A stretch of 64,000 nucleotides of DNA from VAZQ01 sp963739175. Lineage in GTDB: Bacteria; Pseudomonadota; Alphaproteobacteria; Rhizobiales; Xanthobacteraceae. A program made the position numbers and the translations under genes. Shown here one piece after another: positions 54,897 to 64,000 of this stretch (the stretch's first letter is position 1; every line of letters begins with the position of its first letter). Below the pieces are notes generated by a model. It searched no databases, had not been told where the DNA came from, and saw nothing but the letters and a program-made list of their open reading frames with translations. The stretch covers positions 372,001-436,000 of the forward strand of contig CAVTZH010000011.1 in assembly GCA_963739175.1 (NCBI GenBank). The letters run 5' to 3'.

Positions 54897-54979
54897 AGCC
54901 CTGTCCCGACGTCACCGCCCGGCTCTAACACGTCGATGCCCGGAACGTCGTCCGGGCATCGATTGAGCCGACTGCCAGT

Positions 54980-55996
54980 TCACCGGATCGGCGGCGCGTA
55001 CTGGATGCCGCCTTTGGTCCAGAGCCGGTTGAGACCACGGCTGATCCCGAGCTTGGACGAGGTCCCGACATTGCGTTCGAACATCTCGCCGTAGTTGCCC
55101 ACGTGCCGGACGATGCGCGCAACCCAGTCGCGGGTCAAACCGAGCTGCTCGCCATGGGTTCCCTCGACTCCGAGCATGCGACGGATTTCCGGCTGCTTCG
55201 ACTTCAATGCCTCGTCGAGGGTCTTGGACGAGACCCCGAGCTCTTCGGCATTGAGCATCGCGTAGAGCACCCACTTCACGACGTCGAACCATTGATCGTC
55301 GCCGTGGCGCACCAGCGGGCCGAGCGGCTCCTTGGAGATGACTTCCGGCAGGATCACGTGGTCGTTGGCGTTGCTGAGCTTGAGCTTCTCGGAATAGAGC
55401 TGCGACACGTCGGTGGTGAATGCGTCGCAGCGGCCCGCCTCGTAGGCCTTGATGGTCTCGTCGGCGGTTCCGAACGCGACGATCTCGTACTTCATGTTGT
55501 TGGCGCGGAAATAGTCCGCGAGATTGAGCTCGGTGGTGGTGCCGCTCTGGGCGCAGACGCTGGCGCCGTTGAGCTCGAGCGCCGAATTCACCTTCAGCGC
55601 CTTGCGCACCATGAAGCCCTGGCCGTCGTAGTAGACGACGCCGGCGAAGTTGAACAACGCATCGCGCGAGCTGGTCCAGGTGGTGTTGCGCGAGAGCACG
55701 TCGATCTCGCCCGAGCGGAGCGGCTCGAACCGGTCCTTGGCGGCCAATGGCGTGAACTTCACCTTGGTCGGATCGTTGAAGATCACCGCCGCGATGGCGC
55801 GGCAGAAATCGACGTCGAGCCCGGTCCAGTTCCCCTTGTCGTCCGGGTTGGAAAAGCCCGGCAGCCCCTGGCTGACCCCGCAGATAAGCGAACCGCGATC
55901 CCGCACCGTCTTGAGGGTCTGGGTCTGGGCATCGGCCTGCCCGCTCAAGCCGATCGCAAGTGCCAGTCCAAGCACGCCGATGACGCGTTTCATCAT
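54980..55996 (-). CDS. aapJ: General L-amino-acid-binding protein (AapJ-like)
   Basis: 338 residues from ATG 55996 (MMKRVIGVLGLALAIGLSGQ), with AAGGTAGC upstream. Signal peptide ends SGQADAQT. Family 3 solute-binding signature GLDVDFCRAIAAVIFND, plus KFTPLAAKDRFEPLRSGEID, TTWTSSRDALFNF and ETIKAYEAGRCDAFTTDVSQ. First gene of aapJQMP, reading left. An intergenic palindrome at 56176 lies upstream, shared with metC. Confidence 0.93.
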   Translation of the reverse strand: MMKRVIGVLGLALAIGLSGQADAQTQTLKTVRDRGSLICGVSQGLPGFSNPDDKGNWTGLDVDFCRAIAAVIFNDPTKVKFTPLAAKDRFEPLRSGEIDVLSRNTTWTSSRDALFNFAGVVYYDGQGFMVRKALKVNSALELNGASVCAQSGTTTELNLADYFRANNMKYEIVAFGTADETIKAYEAGRCDAFTTDVSQLYSEKLKLSNANDHVILPEVISKEPLGPLVRHGDDQWFDVVKWVLYAMLNAEELGVSSKTLDEALKSKQPEIRRMLGVEGTHGEQLGLTRDWVARIVRHVGNYGEMFERNVGTSSKLGISRGLNRLWTKGGIQYAPPIR

Positions 55997-56175
55997 GCTA
56001 CCTTTGTAATGTGAGCCTGTTTCAAGACCTAGCCAGTCATTGCCACCGCGGCCTGCATGCACCTTTCTGGCGAGAAGGCGCCTCCCCTGCAACGGCTTCG
56101 CGGTCCGGCCCCGCATAGGAGAACGATCGGCCATCGCGGTCAAGGGGTTGACGACACCTTGGAATAGGCCGGTAT

Positions 56176-56191
56176 ATGCACTGCAGTGCAT
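56176..56191. promoter_or_regulatory. 16-bp perfect palindrome between aapJ and metC
   Basis: ATGCACTGCAGTGCAT is a perfect palindrome lying 27 bases before the metC start and about 180 before aapJ. Size and symmetry suit a dimeric repressor. The rest of 55997-56218 shows no gene. Confidence 0.55.
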
Positions 56192-56218
56192 CCACCGCCT
56201 ATTCGATAAACAAGAGCG

Positions 56219-57416
56219 ATGACCAAGAATTCCCCCGGTGGCCCTTCGCATCCCGGCGTCAAGCCCGCGACCCGCTTTGTGACCGGCGGCCGCGACCCGC
56301 AGGCCTTTCACGGCTTTGTGAATCCGCCGGTGGTGCACGCTTCGACCGTGCTCTATCCGACCGTCGACGCCTACGAGGCGCGCCGCGGCCTCTATACCTA
56401 CGGCCGGCGTGGCACGCCGACATCGGAGGCGTTCTCCCGCGCGCTCGCCGAGATCGAAGGGCCGCAATGCGCCGGCGTGGCGCTGTTGCCGTCCGGCCTC
56501 GCGGCCGCGTCGCTGGCGCTGCAATCGGTATTGCAATCCGGCGACCACGTGCTGGTCACCGACAACGTCTACGGGCCGACCCGGAAATTCTGCGACACCG
56601 TGCTCAACCGCTGCGGCGTCACCACCAGCTATTTCGATCCGCTGGTCAGCGATATCACGCCGCTGATGCAGCCCAATACCCGCGCGGTCTATCTGGAGTC
56701 GCCGGGCTCGCTCTCGTTCGAGGTGCAGGACGTGCCCGCGATCGCGCAGGCGGCGCACGCGCGCGGCGCCGTGGTGCTGATCGACAATACCTGGGCGAGC
56801 CCGCTCTATTTCCGCGCGCTCGAAAAAGGCGTCGACCTCTCGGTCCAGTCCGGCAGCAAATATATCGGCGGCCATTCCGACCTGATGCTCGGCGCGATCG
56901 CCGCCAACGCCAAATGCTGGCCGCAGCTCAACCAGACCGTGTTCTCGATGGGGCTGTGCGTCGGCCCCGACGACATGTATCTCGGCATGCGCGGCCTGCG
57001 CACCATGGCGGTGCGGCTGGCGCAGCACTATCAGGCGGGGCTGAAGGTCGCGCGCTGGTTCGCGCAGCGGCCGGAGGTGCGCGACGGTCCTGCACCCGGC
57101 GCTCGAGAGCTGTCCCGGCCATGCGATCTGGAAGCGCGACTTCACCGGCGCCTGCGGCCTGTTCAGCATCGTGCTCAAGCCGGTGCCGCAGAAAGCGGTG
57201 CACGCCTTCATCGATGCGCTGACGCTGTTCGGCATCGGCGCGTCGTGGGGCGGATTCGAGAGCCTGGTGATTCCGTTCGATTGCGACGACGTGCGCAGCG
57301 CCACCACCTGGTCGCCGGGCGGGCCGGCGGTGCGCTTCCATATCGGGCTCGAGGACGTGGACGATCTGATTGCCGACCTCGAACGCGGCTTTGCCGCGCT
57401 GGCGGCGGCGCGTTGA
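56219..57416 (+). CDS. metC: Cystathionine beta-lyase, one frame break
   Basis: ATG 56219. PLP fold type I, Cys/Met metabolism family: RRGLYTYGRRGTPTSEAFSR, GVALLPSGLAAASLALQSVL, LIDNTWASPLYFRALEKGVD and the PLP-binding Lys in QSGSKYIGGHSDLMLGAI. The frame breaks near 57085, where restoring GC to GTGCGCGCGACG gives PEVRATVLHPALESCPGH; then GACGLFSIVLKP and SWGGFESL follow to the TGA at 57414. About 399 residues. It cleaves cystathionine to homocysteine. The GTP (TPTSEA) and SWGG features support MetC over gamma-synthase. Confidence 0.88.
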
Positions 57417-57424
57417 AACCTCAC

Positions 57425-57502
57425 CCGCTCGTCCCCGCGCAAGCGGGGACCCAGGGCGCCAAGAAGAAGATTCTGGATGCCCGCTTTCGCGGGCATGAGC
57501 GG
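57425..57502. repeat. Palindromic repeat with two hairpins (AKAGIQ/RGD type)
   Basis: TCCCCGC-GCAA-GCGGGGA (57432-57449) and TGCCCGC-TTTC-GCGGGCA (57478-57495) form two hairpins separated by 28 bases. On the minus strand the text would translate as MPAKAGIQ...PRLRGDE, a familiar alphaproteobacterial intergenic repeat. It lies between metC and the convergent LAB_N gene and may act as a bidirectional terminator. Confidence 0.65.
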
Positions 57503-57513
57503 AGAAAGTTTCG

Positions 57514-57858
57514 CTAGCTCGCCGAACCCGACGCCTGCTTCTTCTCGCGGTGCTCGCGATAGATCAGCACGATGTTGCGGATATAGATCAGCGTCGCGAC
57601 GCCCTGCCCGAAGATGATCACCGGCTCGCGCTTGACGATGCCGTAGAGCAGCGTCATCAGCCCGCCGCCCATCGAGAATATCCAGAACGCGAACGGGATC
57701 ACGCTCTTGCCGGCGCGCTCGCTCGAAATCCATTGCACCATGAAGCGGCCGGCGAACAGAAGCTGCGCGATCAGGCCGAACACCAGCCAGAAGTCGAACT
57801 TGTCGACAAAGGTCTCGCGAAAGAAATTGCCGATCTCGGTGCCGAACTGAATGAGCAT
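57514..57858 (-). CDS. Lipid-A-disaccharide synthase N-terminal domain (LAB_N) membrane protein
   Basis: 114 residues from ATG 57858, whose first base is shared with the TGA of the GT2 gene; an in-frame upstream start was rejected as it overlaps that gene. Three membrane helices, with the family motifs FWLVFGLIAQLLFAGRFMVQ, WISSERAGKSVIPFAFWIFS and GGLMTLLYGIVKREPVIIFG, ending YIRNIVLIYREHREKK. LAB_N proteins are found beside polyprenyl-phosphate sugar synthases and are thought to help flip or anchor the lipid-linked sugar. Confidence 0.88.
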   Translation of the reverse strand: MLIQFGTEIGNFFRETFVDKFDFWLVFGLIAQLLFAGRFMVQWISSERAGKSVIPFAFWIFSMGGGLMTLLYGIVKREPVIIFGQGVATLIYIRNIVLIYREHREKKQASGSAS

Positions 57859-58592
57859 CAACCGATCTCCGTTGCGTCCGGCACGCGTTTCTTGCGGCGC
57901 ACGAGCCACCACACCCCGAACAGGTCGAGGATGCCGACCCAGAGCCGATCCCACAGTCCGTAGTTCGAGACGCCATGGCCGCGCTGGCGGTCCACCACGT
58001 CGACATAGCCGATCTCGTAGCCTTCGCGCCGGATCAGCGCCGGCAGGAAGCGATGCAGACCATCGAAATACGGCAGCGACAGGAACAGATCGCGGCGGAA
58101 CGCCTTCAGCCCGCAGCCGGTGTCGCGCGTGCCGTCGCGCAGCACCGCGCTGCGCACGCCATTGGCGATGCGCGACTGGAATTTCTTGAAGCCGGTATCC
58201 TTGCGGCCGACGCGCTGGCCGGCGACCAGCCCGACGCGCGGATTGTCGTTCAGCACCGCCAGCAGCTTCGGCACAAACGCCGGATCGTTCTGCCCGTCAC
58301 CGTCGAGCGTGGCGACCACCGGCGCGCGCGCATGCCTGACGCCGGTGCGCACCGCCGACGACTGCCCGCAGGACGCCGCGTGCTTGATCTGGCGCAGCCA
58401 CGGCCGCGACGCCTTCAGGCCGGCGAGCTCGGCTTCGGTGCCGTCGGTCGAGCCGTCGTTGACATAGACGATCTCGAACGACTGTCCGGCCAGCGCGCGC
58501 TCGATCTCGGCGACCAGCGGCGCGATGTTCCCGGCTTCGTTTTTCACCGGGATCACGATGCTGACCGATGGCGCTGGTTCGTTCTCACGCAT
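57858..58592 (-). CDS. Family 2 glycosyltransferase, polyprenyl-phosphate sugar synthase
   Basis: 244 residues. GT-A fold of the dolichol-phosphate mannose synthase/ArnC class: VSIVIPVKNEAGNIAPLV, IVYVNDGSTDGTEAEL, VATLDGDGQNDPAFVPKL (DxD-like metal site) and GQRVGRKDTGFKKFQSRIAN. A C-terminal region without membrane helices differs from ArnC, but LAB_N downstream may replace them. It makes a polyprenyl-phosphate sugar for the PMT-family transferase nearby. Confidence 0.88.
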   Translation of the reverse strand: MRENEPAPSVSIVIPVKNEAGNIAPLVAEIERALAGQSFEIVYVNDGSTDGTEAELAGLKASRPWLRQIKHAASCGQSSAVRTGVRHARAPVVATLDGDGQNDPAFVPKLLAVLNDNPRVGLVAGQRVGRKDTGFKKFQSRIANGVRSAVLRDGTRDTGCGLKAFRRDLFLSLPYFDGLHRFLPALIRREGYEIGYVDVVDRQRGHGVSNYGLWDRLWVGILDLFGVWWLVRRKKRVPDATEIG

Positions 58593-58671
58593 GAATGTGT
58601 GCGGTTTCCAGGTTGACGCCAGCTAGATAGGACCGCCCCAAAGAACTCCCCAAAGCGTTGGCGTGAGCTTC

Positions 58672-59511
58672 TTATTGACCGGCGAGGCTGCGGGCAACCC
58701 TTTTGATCCGCGCCCATGAAGGGCCCGCAAATGGCCTGACGGTGCCGTCGTTACCGATCGAAAATCCGAGCCGGCGTGCCGCCATATAGTCCCGCACGAG
58801 GAGCGCGCCGACGGCGCCGGCGATGGCGCCGGCCACCACATCGCTCGGATGATGCGCGGTGACGATGACGCGGCTCAACGCGATCACGATCGCATAGGTC
58901 CAGAGCAGCGGCCGCAGCCGCGGCCACAGCACGCCGAACGCGATCGCGGCGGCGAAGGCGGTCGTGGCATGCCCGGACGGAAAGCTCGCGTACTCCACCC
59001 GCCACAGGAAGAACTTGTAGAGGAAGGCGTCCTCTCCAGCGATCACCGGCCGAGCGCGGCCGACGATGCGCTTGAGGATGGTCACGACCAGGCTGGGCAC
59101 CGCAATCGCCAGAAACAGGAATCCCAGCCGCACCGCGAGCGAGGCGAGCACCAGCTGGCTCATGCGCGTCAGCGCCGGCGAGGTGACCAGCGCGATCGCC
59201 AGCAAGGCGGCGCCGAGCGGAAACAGAAACCATCCCGAAAGACCGAAGTCGGTCGCGAACTGGAACGATGCCTTGAGCCACGCCGGCGCCTGCCGCGCCG
59301 CCTTGATCGCAGCCACGTCGACGAAGGCCATGATGACGATGAGCGCCGCGATCGCGACCGCCGCCCCGATCGCCACGCGCGCGTAGGCCCGCCAGATCGG
59401 TTTGGCTTGGCCGCGCGCAGGCCGCACCAGCCGGGCGAGCCCGACCGCGACGTTCGTGCGCACCCAGCGAAACCACGACGGCGTGCGCTCCGCCATCGGG
59501 GGCGCGCTCAC
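58672..59511 (-). CDS. PAP2-family membrane phosphatase
   Basis: 279 residues with about six membrane helices. PAP2 motifs: KRIVGRARP, FPSGHATTAFA and SRVIVTAHHPSDVVAGAIAG carry the catalytic Lys, Arg, His and Asp. Probable lipid phosphatase, perhaps releasing phosphate from polyprenyl or lipid A. The start overlaps the PMT gene's stop by four bases, tying it to the glycosylation module. Confidence 0.9.
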   Translation of the reverse strand: MSAPPMAERTPSWFRWVRTNVAVGLARLVRPARGQAKPIWRAYARVAIGAAVAIAALIVIMAFVDVAAIKAARQAPAWLKASFQFATDFGLSGWFLFPLGAALLAIALVTSPALTRMSQLVLASLAVRLGFLFLAIAVPSLVVTILKRIVGRARPVIAGEDAFLYKFFLWRVEYASFPSGHATTAFAAAIAFGVLWPRLRPLLWTYAIVIALSRVIVTAHHPSDVVAGAIAGAVGALLVRDYMAARRLGFSIGNDGTVRPFAGPSWARIKRVARSLAGQ

Positions 59512-61234
59512 GGCGGGCCTCCGGACCGGTAGACCGCGATCGTCACCGCGCGGCCATTGCCCAGGTTGAAGCCTTCGACGCGCGGGCCGGACGAATAGAG
59601 CAGCCCGATGGCGTCAGCGCGCTGCGCGAAGCTGCGCTCCTGCCGCGCCTCGACCAGGGCGAAGCGGCATTCGCCGCCGCGCAGGAAGTCGGCGGCGCCG
59701 GCGCCGTCGGTCTGCCGGGTCGCGGTGCCGGCGAGGAAAACGAGGCTCGGCCTCCCCGTAGCCGGCGGCGGCCGCGACCGGATCCTTGCAGCCGCTCTCG
59801 CGCAGGATCTTCGCGAGCGCCACGCTCGGGAACGCCGCATGCAGCGCCGGCACGACCAGCCCGAAGATCGCGGTCGCCATCAACAGCGCAGCCACGAACG
59901 CCCGCATCAACGCATGCTCGGCGCCGTCGCTGCGGTAGAGCTGCCAGGCGCGGAAGCCCATCACCATCGCCGCGCCGATCAGCGGCCAGGCCAGGAATCC
60001 GAATTGCCGCCCGACGAAGATCAGCACGCCGAGCCCCAGCAGGCCGAACCCCACCGGCAGGATGAACCACCAGATCGTCCCCTGCTCGAGCTTGCTCCGC
60101 GACGGCAGCACGCGCGCATCGACGACGCCGGCGATCAGGATCGCGATCGCGGGATAGAGCGGCAGCACATAGTGCGGCAGCTTGGTCACGATCAGCTCGA
60201 ACAGGATCCAGGTCGGCACGATCCAGGCGAGCAGGAATCGTGCGCCGGGCTCCTGTCGCGACGACCACACCGCCGACGCCGACACGCCGGCCAGCGTCGC
60301 CGCCGGCCAGAACGTCACCCAGAACAGCAGGAAATAGTACCCGGGCGGCGCGCCATGGGACTCCTGCCCCTGGAACAGCTTGCTCAGCAAATCCTGCCCG
60401 ACCGATTCCTGGAAGAAGCCATCGCCGGCGCGCATGGTGATGGCGATGAACCAGGGCAACACCAGGAGCGCGCTCCAGGCGATGCCGACGAGCGGGCGCA
60501 GCGCAAGAACCCACCGCGCGGAGCGGTCGGCGATCGCGAGCGCCGCGACCGTCAAGAATACGATCAGCGGAATCACCGGCCCCTTGAGCAGCACCGAGGC
60601 CGCGATCGCCGTCCAGAAAATCGCCGGCACGGTCCATGACGCCGCGCCTTCGAGCTTTGCCCGCTGCTCGGGCAGATAGGCGCGCGCCATCGCGCCCATG
60701 GCGGCGACCGCGGTCAACAGCAGGCAGGCGTCGGTCTTGGCGATCCGCCCCTCGACGCTGAGCAGGATGCAGGTGGCCATCATCAGCCCGGCGAACAGCG
60801 ATGCACGCCGCGTACAGGAATGCGAGCGACGCCCAATAGGTCAGCAGCACCCCACCGACGGCGCCGAGCAGCGAGGGGATGCGATAGAGCCAGATGGTGG
60901 TGACCGCATCGCGCATGCCGAGCGCTTGCGCGGTTTTCACGACGCTCGCCTGCAGCCAGTAGATCCCGACCGGCTTCTTGTAGCGCGTGGTCTCCTGGAA
61001 GCGGATGTCGATGAAATCGCCGCTCTCGAGCATCTGCTTGGTGGCTTGCGCGAACCGCGACTCGTCACGATCGGTCGGCGGAATCGCAAAGAAGCCGGGC
61101 AGGATGTTGAGCAGCGCCGCCACCACGAGCACGATCACCGCGCGCGCATGCGAGCGCGTCGCGAAATCGACGATCGCCATCAGGCCGCGCGCCGGCCTGA
61201 CCTGCCCCACCCGATTTTCGGCCGTAACGGCCAT
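59508..61234 (-). CDS. PMT/ArnT-family membrane glycosyltransferase, two frame breaks
   Basis: ATG 61234 with GGGAGC upstream. After a first membrane helix the catalytic loop reads FFAIPPTDRDESRFAQATKQ, where Asp/Glu match the GT39/ArnT active site, and TTRYKKPVGIYWLQ. Breaks near 60803 (restoring GCGCTG) and 59755 join the rest, AKTDACLLLTAVAAMGAMAR, LVLPWFIAITMRAGDGFFQE and KLPHYVLPLYPAIAILIAGV, to the C-terminal soluble domain. About 575 residues. It transfers a sugar from a polyprenyl-phosphate donor, likely to lipid A or LPS. Confidence 0.85.
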
Positions 61235-61305
61235 GCCCGCTCCCGGTTTGCGAGCCGGACAATAGGAAATCGGCGGAACGGGGGGAAGCGGAGGTAGCCG
61301 CGGTA

Positions 61306-63450
61306 TTACTGTAGCCGCACCAACACGCTATCGGTCGCGCCGGTGGCGTCGATCACGGTCAGGCGGACAAAGCCCGGCCCTTCCGGCTCGAAAAACACCG
61401 TATTGCGCCGCCCGGACGGGGCATCGACCGGCATGCCGTTGACCAGCACGGTGAGCGGCCCGATCCCGCCGGTAAGCTTCAGCGCGATCGGCTCGGGCCG
61501 GCCGTCCCCGCTATTCGCGAGTTCCAGCCGCGCGCCGTTGGGCGGGAACATGATCCGGACCTGCGTATCCGCCGCCTCGCCCGCCATGCCGTTCGGCCGG
61601 AACCGCTGCAGCGGCGGCGGCAGGCGGCCGGTCGCGGCCGACGAGCGTCCCGCGCGGCGGCGCCGGCAAGGCGGCCGGCAGGCTGCCGGTGCGGGCGAAG
61701 GCATCGAACAGGATCGGCGCCGCGGCGCTGCGGGCGACCATGCCCGGCACCGGCGCGCCGTCGGGCCGCCCGACCCAGACGCCGATGGTGCGCTTGCCGT
61801 CGAAGCCGACCGCCCAGGCGTCGCGATAGCCGTAGGACGTGCCGGTCTTGAACGCGATGCGGCCGCCGGCGGCGTTCTCGGGCGGCGGCGTGCCGAGCAT
61901 CACATTGCCGAGATGCCAGGCGGCGACCGGCTCCATCAGCCGGCGCGGCTGCGGCGGCTCGCCGGCAGCGTCCATGCGCTCGGTCAGCGCGATGGTGTTG
62001 CCGAGCCGCGCGACGCCGGCATAGAGCATGACCAGATCGTTGAGCGTCACGCCGACGCCGCCGAGCCCCATCGCCAGTCCCGGCGCTTCGCCGCGCGGCA
62101 ACACCAGCGCGCCGCCGGCCTGCGTCAAGGCGCGCGGTGAAGCGGCTGGCGCCGACGCGATCGAGCACCGCAACCGCCGGGACGTTGAGCGAGAGCTGCA
62201 ACGCGCGGCGCACCGTCACCGTGCCCTGGAAGCTCAGGTCGAAATTCTCCGGCGCATAGCCGCCGTAGCGGATCGGGCGGTCGTCGATCAGCGTCTCGGG
62301 ATGGATCAGCCCGTCCTCGAAGCCGAGCCCGTAGATGAACGGCTTGAGCGCCGAGCCCGGCGAGCGCAGCGCCTGCGTCATGTCGACCGCCCCGGCGCGG
62401 CTCATGTCGAAATAATCCGACGACGCGACGCGCGCGAGCACCTCGCCGGTCTCGTTGTCGACCACGAGAATGGCGACCGAGAGCGCCGGACCGAGCGTGC
62501 GGGCGCGTTCGCGCGCCAGGTCTTCGAGCGATCTTCTGCAGCGGCGCTTGAATCGTCAGGCGGTGGATGGCGCGGCCGGGCGCCGCGGCAATCACCGCAT
62601 CGGCCGCATGCGGCGCCAGCGCCGGCATCGGCCGCCTGCCCTCCGCGACGGCCTCCTGCTTGGCACGCTCGATCTCGTCGGCCGGCACGACGCCCGCCGC
62701 GGCGAGCCGGTCGAGCACACGATCGCGCGCCGCGCGCGCGGCGGCGACGGAGCGATCCGGGCGCCGCACTTCCGGCGACTGCGGCAGCGCCACCAGCAGC
62801 GCGGATTCCGCGAGCGTGAGCCGCCGCGGCTCCTTGCCGAAATAGGCGAGCGACGCGGCGCGGATGCCTTCGAGATTGCCGCCATAGGGCGCGAGGCGAG
62901 AAATAGAGCGCGATGATCTCGTCCTTGCTCAGGGTGCGCTCGAGCTGGATCGCGCGCACCATCTGGCGAAGCTTGGCGATGAAGCTGCGCTCGCTGCGCG
63001 GCTCCAGCAGCCGCGCGACCTGCATCGTGAGCGTCGAGGCGCCCGACACGATGCGGCCGCTACTGACAAGCTGCGAGAAGGCGCGGCCAAGCGCCAGCGG
63101 ATCGACGCCGTGGTGACTGACGAAGCGGCGGTCCTCGTAGGCGTAACAGCATCGCCAGGAAGCGCGGATCGACGTCCGCGCGTGTCGCCGGCAGCCGCCA
63201 GCGGCCCTCCGGCGTGGTGTAGGGCCGCAGCAAGCGGCCGTCGCGGTCGACGACCAGCGTGGAGTACGCGAGGCCCTCGCCGCGCGGCACCGGGCCGAGC
63301 GAAGCGACCCACAGCATGCTCACGCCCGTCATCATGACCAGCATGACGAGCGCCACGGCCGCGCCGAGGCGGAGGACCCGCCACAGACGCCGTCTCGCCC
63401 CCGCAAAGCGGGAGCGAGACGCGTGGTTGCTGGTCGCGCCTGTCGCTCAT
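61306..63450 (-). CDS. pbpC: Penicillin-binding protein 1C, about six frame breaks
   Basis: ATG 63450 overlaps the alpha-2-macroglobulin stop by four bases. Parts recovered in order: one membrane helix (VALVMLVMMTGVSMLWVASL); GT51 domain with AYEDRRFVSHHGVDPLALGR and SGASTLTMQVARLLEPR; transpeptidase with RSPGSALKPFIYGLGF (SxxK), LSLNVPAVAVL (SxN) and FKTGTSYGYRDAWAVG (KTG); and a C-terminal beta-domain (MFPPNGARLELAN). Breaks lie near 63408, 63145, 62895, 62530, 62135 and 61640, most fixed by restoring GC. About 715 residues. Bifunctional peptidoglycan synthase conserved with bacterial alpha-2-macroglobulin. Confidence 0.85.
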
Positions 63451-64000
63451 CGCGCCGCCGTCACCTCGATAGTGCCCGACGCGGTGCGGCCGTAGCGGTC
63501 GGGACGGTACATGTCCTCCACGAACGCCTGCGGATGCACGTAGGTCCCCGGCGACACCGCCCGCACGACATAGGCGACGGTGAACACCGACGGATCGCCG
63601 CTCTTGCGGTTGAACGCGGCGCTGAAGCGGTCGTCGCGGAACTCCGAATTCACCGGCGTCGCGGCGTCCTGGATCCAGGACAGCGTGCCGGTTTCGCCGG
63701 AGGAGACGAGCCGCGGGTTGTCGATCTCGAAGCCGGCCGGCAGATAGTCGGCGACGATGACGCGGCCGAACTGCGGCTGCGGCTCGGTGATGCGCAGCAC
63801 CACCGCGAAGCGGTCGTTCTGCTTCGCCTTCGACGGATCGGCGGGCTTGCCGTCGAGCGTGAAGTAGAGCCGCTCGATCTTGAAGCCGCGGTCGGCGGCG
63901 GGCTCGGGCGTGAGCGGCGCGCCGTTGACCGTCACCACCGCCTGCAGCGGCCCCTCGCCGGCATTGGCGATGCGCAGCGGCTTCTGCAGCTGGCTCGGCA
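63447..64000 (-). CDS. Bacterial alpha-2-macroglobulin, C-terminal part (partial)
   Basis: Runs off the right edge; only the last ~184 residues are visible. The visible part has the C-terminal receptor-like domain: GFKIERLYFTLDGKPADPSK, NDRFAVVLRITEPQPQFGRV, VADYLPAGFEIDNPRLVSSG and VAYVVRAVSPGTYVHPQAFV, ending GRTASGTIEVTAAR. This is the end region of YfhM-type macroglobulins, which trap periplasmic proteases. The thioester site would lie outside the window. The overlap with pbpC is the well-known genomic pairing. Confidence 0.88.
   Translation of the reverse strand, partial: PSQLQKPLRIANAGEGPLQAVVTVNGAPLTPEPAADRGFKIERLYFTLDGKPADPSKAKQNDRFAVVLRITEPQPQFGRVIVADYLPAGFEIDNPRLVSSGETGTLSWIQDAATPVNSEFRDDRFSAAFNRKSGDPSVFTVAYVVRAVSPGTYVHPQAFVEDMYRPDRYGRTASGTIEVTAAR

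Noticed and set aside
54980..58006. A 3-kb open frame on the minus strand through aapJ, the metC antisense strand and beyond
   Set aside because: Only the aapJ part has family sequence and a signal peptide. The rest is the antisense of metC and repeat sequence, kept open by high GC.
3440..63410. Calling all split genes pseudogenes
   Set aside because: Breaks are small, family motifs are intact on both sides, and most share the same GCGC context, which suits sequence error better than decay.
1..64000. tRNA, rRNA, integrase or attachment sites
   Set aside because: None were recognised on either strand, so there is no support for a mobile island boundary in this window.

Overview
The window is one stretch of a high-GC alphaproteobacterial chromosome. 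The best guess is a Hyphomicrobiales organism of the Bradyrhizobium/Rhodopseudomonas/Xanthobacteraceae type. This rests on gene content and architecture only: five TctC-type solute receptors without membrane partners, an AapJQMP amino-acid importer, FixJ-type regulation, an Omp25/31-like porin and typical alphaproteobacterial palindromic repeats. No rRNA, tRNA, CRISPR array, insertion sequence or replication origin was seen.

Layout. 1-10 kb: a leftward operon that looks like uptake plus CoA-dependent breakdown of an unknown acid (ABC receptors and permease, flavin monooxygenase, enolase-superfamily enzyme, TctC receptor, CoA-transferase, thiolase with DUF35 partner). 10-14.4 kb: an RND efflux pump. 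14.7-20.8 kb: TctC receptors, a thioredoxin-reductase-like flavoprotein with a UGSC-like protein and partner, and a MetE-like protein. 20.9-29.8 kb: a cation-transport and stress island with two TerC proteins, two ArsB/NhaD-type permeases, a UspA protein and a MASE1 kinase/FixJ-type regulator. It carries two copies of the same structured leader RNA and three of the four copies of a GTAGAACTAC palindrome. 29.8-39.1 kb: MBL hydrolase, bicupin, a Rieske/amidohydrolase/TctC cluster, cysteine synthase, porin and sulfurtransferase. 39.1-48 kb: an RTX-like repeat protein and a tandemly duplicated set of VWA proteins with companion exported proteins. 48-57.4 kb: glycosyltransferases, a persulfide-dioxygenase/rhodanese fusion, the aap operon and metC. 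57.5-64 kb: a polyprenyl-sugar/glycosyltransferase module, then PbpC and an alpha-2-macroglobulin.

Many genes are split by small frame breaks. Most are explained by loss of one GC dinucleotide at a GCGC site, which points to a systematic sequencing or consensus error rather than gene decay. Such genes are annotated here as single CDSs with the break position given.

The most interesting material is the 20.9-29.8 kb island. A two-component system, a shared palindrome and duplicated pseudoknot-type leader RNAs appear to tie several cation transporters together. Next is the duplicated VWA/exported-protein cluster at 41.2-47.9 kb.
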